Source of the DNA: an uncultured Sphingomonas sp.
GTDB lineage: Bacteria; Pseudomonadota; Alphaproteobacteria; Sphingomonadales; Sphingomonadaceae
Length of the DNA stretch: 64,000 nucleotides
NCBI RefSeq assembly: GCF_934560975.1
Contig: NZ_CAKTFO010000014.1
Location: 1-64,000 of the forward strand
Reading direction: 5' to 3'
Numbering within the stretch: the first letter of the stretch is position 1; every line of letters begins with the position of its first letter. Position numbers and translations under genes: made by a program. This document shows, piece after piece, positions 52,795 through 61,455 of this stretch. The notes under the pieces are model-generated. The model did not search any database and was not told where the DNA came from. It worked only from the letters and a program-made list of their open reading frames with translations.

Positions 52795-55305
52795 ATGACG
52801 CGTTTCGCCGCCGAGCCGCTGGTTGCGGTGCTGGGCCCGACCAATACGGGCAAGACCCACTTGGCGGTGGAGCGCATGTGCGGCCACTCCTCCGGCATGA
52901 TCGGCTTTCCGCTGCGATTGCTGGCGCGCGAAGTCTATGAGCGCGTGGTCGCGATCAAGGGGGCGGATTCGGTCGCGCTGGTTACCGGCGAGGAGAAGAT
53001 CGTGCCCGACAAGGCGCGCTATTTCCTCACCACCGCCGAAAGCATGCCGCTCGACCGGGAGTTCGCCTTTGTCGCGCTGGACGAGGCGCAGCTGGGCGCC
53101 GATCCGGAGCGGGGCCACGTCTTCACCGACCGACTGCTGCGCGCGCGCGGCCGTGAAGAAACGATGCTGCTGGGGTCGGAGGCGTTGCGCCCGATGCTGA
53201 AGGCGCTGACGCCGGATGCCGACATCATCACTCGCCCGCGTTTTTCTACCCTGACCTATGCCGGCCCGGCCAAGCTGTCGCGCCTGCCCAAACGATCGGT
53301 GGTGGTCGCCTTCTCGGCGGAGGAGGTCTATGCCGTGGCGGAGATGCTGCGCCGCCTGCGGGGCGGGGCAGCCGTGGTGATGGGCGCTCTGTCGCCGCGC
53401 ACCCGCAATGCCCAGGTCGCGATGTTCCAGGCGGGCGAGGTGGATTACCTGGTCGCGACCGACGCGATCGGCATGGGCCTCAACATGGATGTGGCGCATG
53501 TCGCCTTTGCCTCCTTGCGCAAGTTCGACGGGCGCAGGACGCGCCGGCTGACGGTGGCGGAGATGGCACAGATCGCCGGACGCGCCGGGCGGCACCAGCG
53601 CGACGGCACCTTCGGCAGCCTGGGACTGGAAGGGCAGCCCGCCCAGTTCGAGGATGAGGAGGTATTGGCGATCGAGGAGCATCGCTTCCCGCCGCTCGAC
53701 CATCTCTACTGGCGCGACGGCCAGCCGAGCCTGCTCTCGGTCGATCGCCTGATCGCGGACCTGGAGCGCCGACCCGACAATCTGGTGCTGCGCGCCGCAC
53801 CGCAGGCGATCGACCTGGCGGTGCTGAAGCGGCTGGCGGACGAGCCGTGGGTGCGCGAGCGCGCGCGCGGGGAGGCGATGGTGGCGCGGCTGTGGAGCGC
53901 GTGCGGTTTGCCCGACTTCCGCAAGACCGGGGCGGAGCCGCACAGCCGCATGGTGGCGCGCATCTTCCGCCACCTGAGCGAGGGCGATCGCCGCCTGCCG
54001 GTGCAATGGTTCGCGGACGAGCTGGCGCGGCTCGACACCATCCAGGGCGATGTGGAGGCCCTGGCCGATCGCCTCGCGGCGGTGCGCACCTGGGCCTATA
54101 TCGCCCACCGCCCGGACTGGCTGGCGGAGCCCGGCCTGTGGGCCGAGCGCACCCGCGCGCTGGAGGAGAAATTGTCGGACGCGCTGCACCAGCGCCTGAC
54201 CCAGCGTTTCGTCGACCGGCGCACGTCCGTGCTGATGCGCGATCTCGGCGCCAAGGGCGCGGACCTGCTGCCGATCAAGGTGGCGGAGGACGGCACCGTC
54301 ACGGTGGACGGCGAGGCGATCGGCGAGCTGATCGGCTTCCGCTTCAAGGCGGATGCGTCCGCCCGGCATGGCGACATGAAGCGGCTGATGGCGGCCGCCG
54401 AACGCCGGCTCGGGGCAGAGCTTGCCCGCAGGGCGGCGACGCTGATCGCGGACGAGGATGCGCAGTTCAGCCTTGCCACCGATGCCGGCCGGCCGGTGGC
54501 TTTGTTCTGGCGCGGCGACGTGGTCGCCCGATTGCGCCGGGGCAAGGGGCTGCTCGGCCCCAAGCTGGAACTGCACCGCGCGCTGGATGCGCTGACGCCG
54601 GCCGATCGCCAGGGCGTGTTCGCGCGGCTGCAGACGTGGCTGGACCATGGTATCGCCCGCCACCTTGCCCCACTTGCCGCGATCCACGCGGCGGCCCGCG
54701 ATCCCGATCAGCCGGCGGCCGCGCGCGCGCTGCTGGCGCCCTTGAGCGAGGCCGGTGGCGTGATTGAGCGCAAGGGACTGGAACCGGCGCTGGCCACGCT
54801 CCAGCGCGATTTGCGCGGGCCTGTAAATCGGCTGGGCGTGCGGATCGGCACGCTCGACATCTTCGTGCCAGCCCTGCTCAAGCCCGAAGCGGCCCGCTGG
54901 CGGGTGGCGCTGGCGATGGCGCAGGACAATGGCGTCATGCCGCTCCTTCCCCCGATCGGCGCGGTGTCGGTTTCCACCCCGCGCGACTCGGCCACCTGTA
55001 CCGCCTTTCTGATCAGCGGATTCCGCGCGCTCGGCGCGCAGATGCTGCGGGTGGACCAGATCGAACGGCTGGCGCGCAATGCCCATGATGCCCGGTCGGG
55101 GCGCAAGGCCTTCGTGCCCGACCCCGGCCTCGCCACCTCGCTCGGCCTGCTGCCGGCCAGTTTCACCCAGCTGATGCTGGCCTTGGGCTTCCGTGCAAGC
55201 GAGCAGGGCTGGATCTGGAAGGGCAAGCGCCCCGCCCCGGCCGACCGCCCCGCGCTGGCCCGCCCCGGCAATGCCTTTGGCGCGCTGGCCGACCTCCGGC
55301 TCTGA
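52795..55305 (+). CDS. SUV3-like RNA helicase
   Basis: An 836-residue helicase related to mitochondrial SUV3 and widespread in alphaproteobacteria. Motif I is LGPTNTGKTHL, motif II is ALDEAQLG, and the C-terminal RecA domain has ATDAIGMGLNMDV and motif VI AQIAGRAGRHQRDGTFG. A helical extension follows. RNA unwinding in decay or ribosome assembly is inferred from the eukaryotic relative. It overlaps the S4 gene by TGATG, so the two are coupled. No ribosome-binding site is obvious at the ATG. Confidence 0.9.
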   Translation: MTRFAAEPLVAVLGPTNTGKTHLAVERMCGHSSGMIGFPLRLLAREVYERVVAIKGADSVALVTGEEKIVPDKARYFLTTAESMPLDREFAFVALDEAQLGADPERGHVFTDRLLRARGREETMLLGSEALRPMLKALTPDADIITRPRFSTLTYAGPAKLSRLPKRSVVVAFSAEEVYAVAEMLRRLRGGAAVVMGALSPRTRNAQVAMFQAGEVDYLVATDAIGMGLNMDVAHVAFASLRKFDGRRTRRLTVAEMAQIAGRAGRHQRDGTFGSLGLEGQPAQFEDEEVLAIEEHRFPPLDHLYWRDGQPSLLSVDRLIADLERRPDNLVLRAAPQAIDLAVLKRLADEPWVRERARGEAMVARLWSACGLPDFRKTGAEPHSRMVARIFRHLSEGDRRLPVQWFADELARLDTIQGDVEALADRLAAVRTWAYIAHRPDWLAEPGLWAERTRALEEKLSDALHQRLTQRFVDRRTSVLMRDLGAKGADLLPIKVAEDGTVTVDGEAIGELIGFRFKADASARHGDMKRLMAAAERRLGAELARRAATLIADEDAQFSLATDAGRPVALFWRGDVVARLRRGKGLLGPKLELHRALDALTPADRQGVFARLQTWLDHGIARHLAPLAAIHAAARDPDQPAAARALLAPLSEAGGVIERKGLEPALATLQRDLRGPVNRLGVRIGTLDIFVPALLKPEAARWRVALAMAQDNGVMPLLPPIGAVSVSTPRDSATCTAFLISGFRALGAQMLRVDQIERLARNAHDARSGRKAFVPDPGLATSLGLLPASFTQLMLALGFRASEQGWIWKGKRPAPADRPALARPGNAFGALADLRL

Positions 55306-55565
55306 TGCGGATCGACAAGTTCCTGTTCTTCGTCCGGCTGGTCAAGACCCGTGGGCTGGCGCAGCACCTGGTCGCAGACGGGCATATCCGCCTCGACGGG
55401 CGGGTGGTCGATCGCGCCCATGCGGAAGTGCGTGCGGGCTCCGTACTGGCATTTCCGCTTCACGGGCGGGTGCGCGTGCTCAAGGTGGAGGCGCTGCCGT
55501 CAAGGCGCGGCCCCGCGCCCGAGGCGCAGGCCTGTTACACCGATCTGTTGTCCGCTGCCGGTTGA
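55305..55565 (+). CDS. S4-domain RNA-binding protein (HslR-like)
   Basis: An 86-residue single S4 domain: MRIDKFLFFVRLVKTRGLAQ is the RNA-binding helix pair and GRVVDRAHAEVRAGSVLAF the strands. Related to Hsp15/HslR, which binds stalled 50S subunits. Starts inside the helicase stop (TGATG). Confidence 0.9.
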   Translation: MRIDKFLFFVRLVKTRGLAQHLVADGHIRLDGRVVDRAHAEVRAGSVLAFPLHGRVRVLKVEALPSRRGPAPEAQACYTDLLSAAG

Positions 55566-55612
55566 CCCATGCGCCGCCGCGCCATATGCGCGCCGCGTCC
55601 GAGGAGCTTTCA

Positions 55613-55951
55613 ATGACCTACGTCGTCACCGACGCCTGCATCCGCTGCAAATATATGGACTGCGTCGAGGTGTGTCCGGTGGACTGCTTCTACGAAGGCG
55701 ACAACATGCTCGTCATCAATCCGTCCGAATGCATCGACTGCGGCGTGTGCGAGCCGGAATGCCCGGCGGAAGCGATCCTGCCCGATACGGAAAACGGCCT
55801 GGAAAAGTGGCTGGAAATCAACGCCACCTTCTCCGCACAATGGCCCAACATCACCCGCAAGCGCGATGCACCGGCCGATGCCGACGCGTGGAAGGGCGTG
55901 GCGGACAAGTATGACGCACATTTTTCGCCGGAACCCGGCCAGGGCGACTGA
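55613..55951 (+). CDS. fdxA: Ferredoxin FdxA (7Fe)
   Basis: A 112-residue seven-iron ferredoxin with [3Fe-4S] and [4Fe-4S] sites: CIRCKYMDCVEVCPVDC and CIDCGVCEPECPAEAI. The C-terminal extension (LEINATFSAQWPNIT) is usual in this family. GAGGAG lies about seven bases before the ATG. Upstream of carD. Confidence 0.96.
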   Translation: MTYVVTDACIRCKYMDCVEVCPVDCFYEGDNMLVINPSECIDCGVCEPECPAEAILPDTENGLEKWLEINATFSAQWPNITRKRDAPADADAWKGVADKYDAHFSPEPGQGD

Positions 55952-55972
55952 ACACCTATCCGGATGAATTCC

Positions 55973-56003
55973 CGGTAATGCCGCTGAAAAGCTGGCATTA
56001 CCG
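55973..56003 (+). repeat. Inverted repeat between fdxA and carD
   Basis: CGGTAATGCC (55973-55982) and GGCATTACCG (55994-56003), perfect 10-bp arms with an 11-base loop, 22 bases after fdxA. Possibly a terminator without T-run or a control element. Confidence 0.5.
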
Positions 56004-56033
56004 TGCCATTTCTGCTACAGACTGGGTCGAGAA

Positions 56034-56056
56034 GCGGATGCCGCGCGGGCATCCGC
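56034..56056 (+). repeat. Hairpin in the carD leader
   Basis: GCGGATGCC (56034-56042), loop GCGCG, GGCATCCGC (56048-56056), perfect nine-bp stem about 95 bases before the carD ATG. Confidence 0.5.
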
Positions 56057-56150
56057 AGCATTGGATACGTTTCCGACCGCCCCTTGTTGCCGCCGGGCCG
56101 CTCACGGACCCGCCGGAACCTTGCGGTCCGCTTGAGCAGAAAGGTCTTAC

Positions 56151-56684
56151 ATGGCTGCCAAGGCGCTGAGCTTCGTCGTCGGCGATTATGTTGTTTATCC
56201 CAAGCATGGCGTCGGCCGCGTGGTCGAACTGCAAAGCCAGGAAATCGCGGGCGCCAAGCTGGAATTGTACGTCCTGCGCTTCGAAAAGGAGCGGATGACG
56301 CTCCGCGTGCCGACCAACAAGGCGGAAAGCGTCGGCATGCGCAAGCTGTCGTCCAACGCGCAGATGACCGACGCGCTCACCACGCTGAAGGGCAAGCCCA
56401 AGGTCAAGCGCACCATGTGGTCGCGCCGTGCCCAGGAATATGAGGCCAAGATCAACTCGGGCGACCTCGTTTCGATCGCCGAGGTGGTGCGCGACCTGTT
56501 CCGGGCCGAAGACCAGCCGGAGCAGAGCTATTCCGAGCGCCAGATCTTTGAAGCGGCGTGCAGCCGCCTCGCCCGCGAACTCGCGGCGATGGAGCAGATC
56601 GACGAGCCCAAGGCGCAGGTGAAGATCCTCGACATCCTGCGTGCCGCCGCCGCCATCCACAACAAGGTCGCCGCCGCGGACTGA
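56151..56684 (+). CDS. CarD-family transcriptional regulator
   Basis: A 177-residue CarD/CdnL-type protein that binds RNA polymerase beta and stabilises open promoters, especially of rRNA genes. The N-terminal Tudor-like domain (VGDYVVYPKHGVGRVVELQSQ) contacts polymerase and the C-terminal helices bind the upstream fork of the promoter. AAAGG stands before the ATG. A clear terminator follows. Confidence 0.95.
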   Translation: MAAKALSFVVGDYVVYPKHGVGRVVELQSQEIAGAKLELYVLRFEKERMTLRVPTNKAESVGMRKLSSNAQMTDALTTLKGKPKVKRTMWSRRAQEYEAKINSGDLVSIAEVVRDLFRAEDQPEQSYSERQIFEAACSRLARELAAMEQIDEPKAQVKILDILRAAAAIHNKVAAAD

Positions 56685-56705
56685 CCGCACGGCCGGGGTC
56701 CATGG

Positions 56706-56740
56706 AAGGGCGGCGCTCCCCGGTGGGTGCCGCCCTTTTT
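56706..56740 (+). terminator. Rho-independent terminator after carD
   Basis: AAGGGCGGC (56706-56714), 14-base loop, GCCGCCCTT (56729-56737) then TTT. Strong GC stem with T-run. Confidence 0.85.
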
Positions 56741-56815
56741 CATGCCCGACGCATCTGTTTGACGCGCATCGCCAATTCGGTGTAGCACTCGCATAACACA
56801 GTGGAGTGCCCTCCG

Positions 56816-57514
56816 ATGCGCCTGCTCGTCCTTGCCGCCCTCATCTCCGCCACCGTTGCCGGTCCGGCGGTCGCTACCACCCGAACCTTCCCGGTGGGCG
56901 GGTTCGACCGTATCCGCAACACCGTTCCCTTCGACGTCCGCGTACATACCGGCGCGCGGCCGTCGGCGCGCGCCAGCGGACCGCAAAAGATACTCGATCG
57001 CCTGGTGATCGACGTCCGCAATGGCGAATTGGTGGTCGGCACGCGCCGGGGCAGCTGGATCTCCAGCTGGACGTGGAACCGCAACAGCGAGCCGGTCGTG
57101 ATCGACATTGCGGTGCCGGCTCTCTCCGCCGCCGCGCTCGACGGGCCGGGTGCCATCCGCATCGATCGGGTTCAGGGACGCAGCTTTACCGCCAGCCTCT
57201 CCGGTCCCGGCGACATGACGATCGCCAGCCTCCAGGCCGGCAATGTGGACTTCCGCCTGGCAGGGCCGGGCAACATCGTCGCCGCCGGTCGGGTCGCTTC
57301 GGCGCGTCTCGACCTGAGCGGACCCGGCGACATTCGCGCCATGGGACTGACGGTGCGCGATGCCGCCATCTCGGTCAGCGGACCCGGCAGCATCGCCCTT
57401 ACGGCCACGGGGGCGGTGCGCGGCAGCCTGTCAGGTCCGGGCGACATCACCGTTCGCGGCGGCGCGCAGTGCGACATCCGCAAGAGCGGGCCGGGCGCCG
57501 TCCACTGCGGCTGA
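56816..57514 (+). CDS. DUF2807 (GIN-domain) secreted protein
   Basis: A 232-residue protein with a signal peptide (LLVLAALISATVAGPAVA) and a beta-helix made of repeats carrying SGPGD or variants: SGPGDMTI, AGPGNIVA, SGPGDIRA, SGPGSIAL, SGPGDITV and SGPGAVHC. This is the putative auto-transporter adhesin head GIN (DUF2807) domain. Probably exported to the periplasm or surface; function unknown. Confidence 0.88.
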   Translation: MRLLVLAALISATVAGPAVATTRTFPVGGFDRIRNTVPFDVRVHTGARPSARASGPQKILDRLVIDVRNGELVVGTRRGSWISSWTWNRNSEPVVIDIAVPALSAAALDGPGAIRIDRVQGRSFTASLSGPGDMTIASLQAGNVDFRLAGPGNIVAAGRVASARLDLSGPGDIRAMGLTVRDAAISVSGPGSIALTATGAVRGSLSGPGDITVRGGAQCDIRKSGPGAVHCG

Positions 57515-57521
57515 GCCGGTC

Positions 57522-57926
57522 CTATACCAACGCCAGCGCCGCGAGTGCGCTCATCAGGCCTGGCGGCAGGGTCGCAAGCTCGTCCGCCTCGCCATCCAGG
57601 TCGAGCGGTGCGTCTTCCGCCGTCAGATAGCGCCAGCCCTGATGCGCGCGTTTCGGCCTGGCCCGCACCGGCAGCAAGGCATGCTCAAGCCGGATCAGGC
57701 AATGGCCGCGCTCATCCTCCTCGAAGCGCAGGATCGGGCTGCGCGCGACCAGCTGATGCTTGATGATCCAGAACAGCGATCCGCCGACCAGCTCGGCATG
57801 CCGGTTCGGGCGATAGCGAGTGGTGATGAACGTCTCCCCGGCCGTCGCGCGCCCGGTCAGGCGATCGCGCAACGCATCGGCATCGCCGCAGCCGACCGCA
57901 ACCTTGGTGATGTGAAGTGCCGCCAT
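57522..57926 (-). CDS. DUF1489 family protein
   Basis: A 134-residue cytoplasmic protein of the alphaproteobacterial DUF1489 family: TRYRPNRHAELVGGSLFWI and GWRYLTAEDAP are its landmarks. Function unknown. TATATC six bases before ATG, possibly leaderless. Converges on the GIN-domain gene with six bases between. Confidence 0.9.
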   Translation of the reverse strand: MAALHITKVAVGCGDADALRDRLTGRATAGETFITTRYRPNRHAELVGGSLFWIIKHQLVARSPILRFEEDERGHCLIRLEHALLPVRARPKRAHQGWRYLTAEDAPLDLDGEADELATLPPGLMSALAALALV

Positions 57927-57957
57927 TGCAGGGATATAAGGCGGCGGCGGCGGGGCG

Positions 57958-59373
57958 CTAGCGGGTCAGCCCGGTTGCGGTCGCCAGACCGAGGAAGGCG
58001 AGGAATCCCATCGAGTCGGTGATCATCGTCACGAAGATGGACGAGGCGACGGCCGGGTCCGCCTTGAACCGCTCCAGCGTCAGCGGCACGAACACGCCCG
58101 CCAGCCCGGCGATGAAGATGTTGGCCATCATCGCGGTGCCGATTACGAAGCCGAGATCGAGATTGTGGAAGGCCGTGCCGACCACGACGCCGATAATGGC
58201 CGCGATGGTCACCCCGTTGAGCAGCGCCACCGCCAGTTCGCGGCGCACCGCGCGGACGCTGTTGGAACGGGTGAGCTGGTTGGTGGCCAGCGCGCGCACC
58301 GTCACCGCGAGGGTCTGGGTGCCGGCATTCCCGCCGACACCGGCCACGATCGGCATCAGCGCGGCCAGTACGACCATCCGCTCCAGCGTGCCCTGAAACA
58401 GGTAGATGATGGTCGCGGCGACGGTCGCGGTCGCCAGGTTGGTGATCAGCCAGCGCACCCGCGCCTTGTAGCTGTCCACCACCGGCTCGTTGATGTCGCC
58501 TTCGCCCGCGCCGGACAGCAGCAGCACGTCCTCGCCCGCTTCCTCCTGGATGATGTGGACCACGTCGTCGACCGTGACCATGCCGACCAGCCGGCCGGTG
58601 CGATCGATCACCGCGGCGGAGATCAGGGCATATTTCTGGAAGCGGAGCGCCACCTCCTCCTGATCCATGTCGGCCGGGATCAGCGTCTGCTCGCGCTGCA
58701 TCACCGCCGCGATCGGGGCATCGTCGGGCGCGCGCATCACCCACGATACCTTGCAGGTGCCGACCGGCTTGTGCGCGATGTCGACCACGAAGATTTCCCA
58801 GAAATCGGTGGTCAGGTCGTCATTGCCCCGCAGATAGGCGATCACGTCGCGGACACACCAATGCTCCGGCACCGCGATCAGGTCGCGCTGCATCAGGCGG
58901 CCGGCGGACTCCTCCGGGTAGGACAAAGCCTCCTCGATCGCGGCGCGATCCTCCGGCTCCATCGCGTGGAGAACCTCGCGCTGGTCCTCGACGTCCATGT
59001 CCTCGATGATCGCGACCGCGTCATCGGTATCCAGTTCGGACGCGAAGTCCGCGACCTGCTGGGCGGACAAGGCTTCCAGCACCTCGTCACGGACCCAGTC
59101 GTTCATCTCCGCCAGCACGTCGCCGTCGATCAGGCCGACCAGCGCGCTCGCCAGCGGCTGGCGCTGCTCGCTGGGCGCGAGTTCCAGCAGGTCGGCAATG
59201 TCGGCGGGGTGGAGCGGCTCCACCAGCGCACGGGCGCGCGCGACCTGCCCCTCGTCGACCGCCGCGATCACCTCGGCGACGAATTCGGGCTTCAGCCGAT
59301 CCTCCTCGTCATGGTGGGTGGGGGTGACCGGATCGGTCTGGAGAATGCCGATGTCGCCGTCCGTCTCGCTCAT
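57958..59373 (-). CDS. mgtE: Magnesium transporter MgtE
   Basis: A 471-residue magnesium channel: N-terminal MgtE_N helical domain (about residues 40-140), two CBS domains (DIAHKPVGTCKVSWVMRAP and DRTGRLVGMVTVDDVV) that sense Mg2+, and five C-terminal membrane helices with GVGGNAGTQTLAVTVRA. ATG 59373 has GGGGAG upstream. Divergent from the LLM oxidoreductase gene. Confidence 0.95.
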   Translation of the reverse strand: MSETDGDIGILQTDPVTPTHHDEEDRLKPEFVAEVIAAVDEGQVARARALVEPLHPADIADLLELAPSEQRQPLASALVGLIDGDVLAEMNDWVRDEVLEALSAQQVADFASELDTDDAVAIIEDMDVEDQREVLHAMEPEDRAAIEEALSYPEESAGRLMQRDLIAVPEHWCVRDVIAYLRGNDDLTTDFWEIFVVDIAHKPVGTCKVSWVMRAPDDAPIAAVMQREQTLIPADMDQEEVALRFQKYALISAAVIDRTGRLVGMVTVDDVVHIIQEEAGEDVLLLSGAGEGDINEPVVDSYKARVRWLITNLATATVAATIIYLFQGTLERMVVLAALMPIVAGVGGNAGTQTLAVTVRALATNQLTRSNSVRAVRRELAVALLNGVTIAAIIGVVVGTAFHNLDLGFVIGTAMMANIFIAGLAGVFVPLTLERFKADPAVASSIFVTMITDSMGFLAFLGLATATGLTR

Positions 59374-59467
59374 GGCCCCACTCCCCGCGCGTTCGGGCGA
59401 GCGATTAAGCGGGCGGCGAGGACTTGTCAGCCCTTCATGCGCGGCAACCCGTCCCCATATGGCACGC

Positions 59468-60484
59468 ATGCCTTATCGTCTTTCCGTTCTCGACCAGTCG
59501 CCGATCCCCGCCGGCGGCACCGCGGTGGATGCGCTTGCCAACACGCTGGACCTGGCGCGCACCGCCGACGCGCTGGGTTACGAGCGATACTGGATGGCGG
59601 AGCACCATGCCTCGCCCGCGCTCGCCGGGGTGGCGCCGGAGGCGCTGATCGGCCCGGTCGCGCTGGCGACGCACAGGATGCGGGTGGGTTCGGGCGGCAT
59701 CATGCTGCCCCATTATTCGCCGTTCAAGGTTGCGGAGACGTTCGCCATGCTGTCCGCGCTGGCACCGGGCCGCATCGACCTGGGCCTCGGCCGCGCGCCG
59801 GGCAGCGACCAGCGCACCGCCTTTGCCATGCAGCGCGACCGGTCGCGGCGGATGCCGAACGACTTCACCGACCAGCTGGACGAGCTGTCCGGCTATTTCG
59901 AGCAGACGCTGGGCGACGATCATCCGTTCGCGCCGTTGCAGGCCACCCTGCCCCGTGGCGGGGGGATGCCGGACATATGGATGCTCGGCTCCTCCCCCGA
60001 ATCCGCATTCTGGGCCGCCGAGCGTGGGCTGCCTTACTGCTTCGCCGACTTCATCAATTCGGATGGCGCCCATGTCGCCAAGGAATATCGCCGCCAGTTC
60101 CGCCCGTCCGCCGCCCTGGCCGAACCCTATGTCATGGCCGCGACCTGGACGATCGCCGCACCGACGCGGGCGGAGGCCGAGCGCCTGGCCCTGCCCGCCA
60201 AGATGATGTTCGCGCACCTGATGGCGGGCAAATTGATCCCCGTCCCCTCGGTAGAAGAAGCGGAGGCATGGCTGGCGGACAATCCCCTGGCCGACCGCCA
60301 ACGCCGCCGCACCGTGCTGGGCACCCCGGCCGACGTGCGGCAAGGGCTTGACGCGGTGGCGGCGAGCTATGGCGCGGACGAGCTGATGCTGGTCAACATC
60401 ATGGCCGATCACGCCACTCGCCGCCGATCCTATGAACTGGTGGCGGCGGAATATGGGCTGGCGCCCGTCGCCGTCGCTGCCTAA
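59468..60484 (+). CDS. LLM-class flavin-dependent oxidoreductase
   Basis: A 338-residue luciferase-like monooxygenase fold protein (FMN or F420 type). Signature features are LSVLDQSPI near the N-terminus, YWMAEHHASP and VGSGGIMLPHYSPFKVAE. Substrate unknown. ATG 59468 is chosen by family start; ATG 59459 is nine bases earlier. No ribosome-binding site is seen. Confidence 0.9.
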   Translation: MPYRLSVLDQSPIPAGGTAVDALANTLDLARTADALGYERYWMAEHHASPALAGVAPEALIGPVALATHRMRVGSGGIMLPHYSPFKVAETFAMLSALAPGRIDLGLGRAPGSDQRTAFAMQRDRSRRMPNDFTDQLDELSGYFEQTLGDDHPFAPLQATLPRGGGMPDIWMLGSSPESAFWAAERGLPYCFADFINSDGAHVAKEYRRQFRPSAALAEPYVMAATWTIAAPTRAEAERLALPAKMMFAHLMAGKLIPVPSVEEAEAWLADNPLADRQRRRTVLGTPADVRQGLDAVAASYGADELMLVNIMADHATRRRSYELVAAEYGLAPVAVAA

Positions 60485-60514
60485 GCGCCCCATCATCCCT
60501 GAAGGAGAGACCCT

Positions 60515-60979
60515 ATGGCCGAAGACACGCTGACGCTTACCCTGGACACCGGCAATGGCGGCGGTGGCGACGTCGTCATCACGCTGCGCCCCGATCTGGC
60601 GCCCGGCCACGTCGCGCGCATCACCGAGCTTGCCAAGGACGGCTTCTATGACGGCGTGGTGTTCCACCGCGTCATTCCGGGCTTCATGGCGCAGGGCGGC
60701 GATCCGACCGGCACCGGCATGGGCGGTTCCGAGCAGCCGGACCTCAAGGCCGAGTTCAACAGCGAACCGCACGTGCGCGGCGTCTGCTCGATGGCGCGCG
60801 CGTCCAACCCGAACAGCGCCAACAGCCAGTTCTTCATCTGCTTCGACGATGCCAGCTTCCTGGATCGCCAATACACCGTCTGGGGCCAGGTGACGTCGGG
60901 CATGGAGCATGTCGACGCGCTGCCCAAGGGCGAGCCGCCGCGCGCGCCGGGCAAGATCGTCAAGGCGACGGTCGCCTGA
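60515..60979 (+). CDS. Peptidyl-prolyl cis-trans isomerase (cyclophilin)
   Basis: A 154-residue cyclophilin-type PPIase without signal peptide, hence cytoplasmic. FYDGVVFHRVIPGFMAQGGD and ANSQFFICFDDASFLD are the family motifs (Arg and Phe active-site residues; the family Trp is absent). AAGGAGAG precedes the ATG. Protein folding. Confidence 0.95.
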   Translation: MAEDTLTLTLDTGNGGGGDVVITLRPDLAPGHVARITELAKDGFYDGVVFHRVIPGFMAQGGDPTGTGMGGSEQPDLKAEFNSEPHVRGVCSMARASNPNSANSQFFICFDDASFLDRQYTVWGQVTSGMEHVDALPKGEPPRAPGKIVKATVA

Positions 60980-61035
60980 CCTGACGCGGCGACGCCACGA
61001 GCGGGCGGGCGGGGCGATGGCCCTGCCCGCTTGCA

Positions 61036-61455
61036 TCATCCCAGGAAGTAGCGGACTTTGACCTCCACCCGCTGCGGATCGCGGCCATGGTCGAACGCGG
61101 CCTTGGCGAAGCGCGGGGGGAACAGGCGCGGCATGGCATCGTTGGAAAAGCCGATGCCTTCGCGCGGCAGGCCGATCCAGTTGCGGCCGAGCTTGTCGTC
61201 GTTATCCGCATCGTGGAACGCCTGCGCCGCGTAGCGGCCGGGCGGCACGTTGCGCACCACCACGCTGACCACACCCGCCTTGGCCGCCGCGCTGGCCGAC
61301 CAGGTGCAATCGCCCATGAACTGTTGTTGCGAGCAGATCGCCACCCGCACCATGCCATCGCCGGACCGGACGCCGGTCACCACCACCTCGATCGGCGCGC
61401 CCATGTCCGTCGCACCAAGCAGCAGCGGCGCCGCCACGCACAGCAGCAGCCTCAC
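61036..61455 (-). CDS. DUF2141 domain secreted protein
   Basis: A 139-residue protein with a signal peptide (LLLCVAAPLLLGATDM) and a DUF2141 beta-sandwich: VAICSQQQFMGDC, PPGRYAAQAFHDADNDDKL and IGFSNDAMPRLFPP are typical. Function unknown. Its ATG overlaps the dxs stop, so the two are coupled though unrelated in function. Confidence 0.87.
   Translation of the reverse strand: MRLLLCVAAPLLLGATDMGAPIEVVVTGVRSGDGMVRVAICSQQQFMGDCTWSASAAAKAGVVSVVVRNVPPGRYAAQAFHDADNDDKLGRNWIGLPREGIGFSNDAMPRLFPPRFAKAAFDHGRDPQRVEVKVRYFLG

Noticed and set aside
51118..55086. A 1322-codon open frame on the minus strand across the helicase gene
   Set aside because: Only the last 488 codons (M23 peptidase) have recognisable protein; the rest is antisense to the well-matched SUV3-like helicase and is an effect of high-GC codon bias.
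58165..60351. Long plus-strand frame over mgtE and the LLM gene
   Set aside because: Shadow of MgtE (CBS and membrane motifs on the minus strand) and out of frame with the LLM oxidoreductase.
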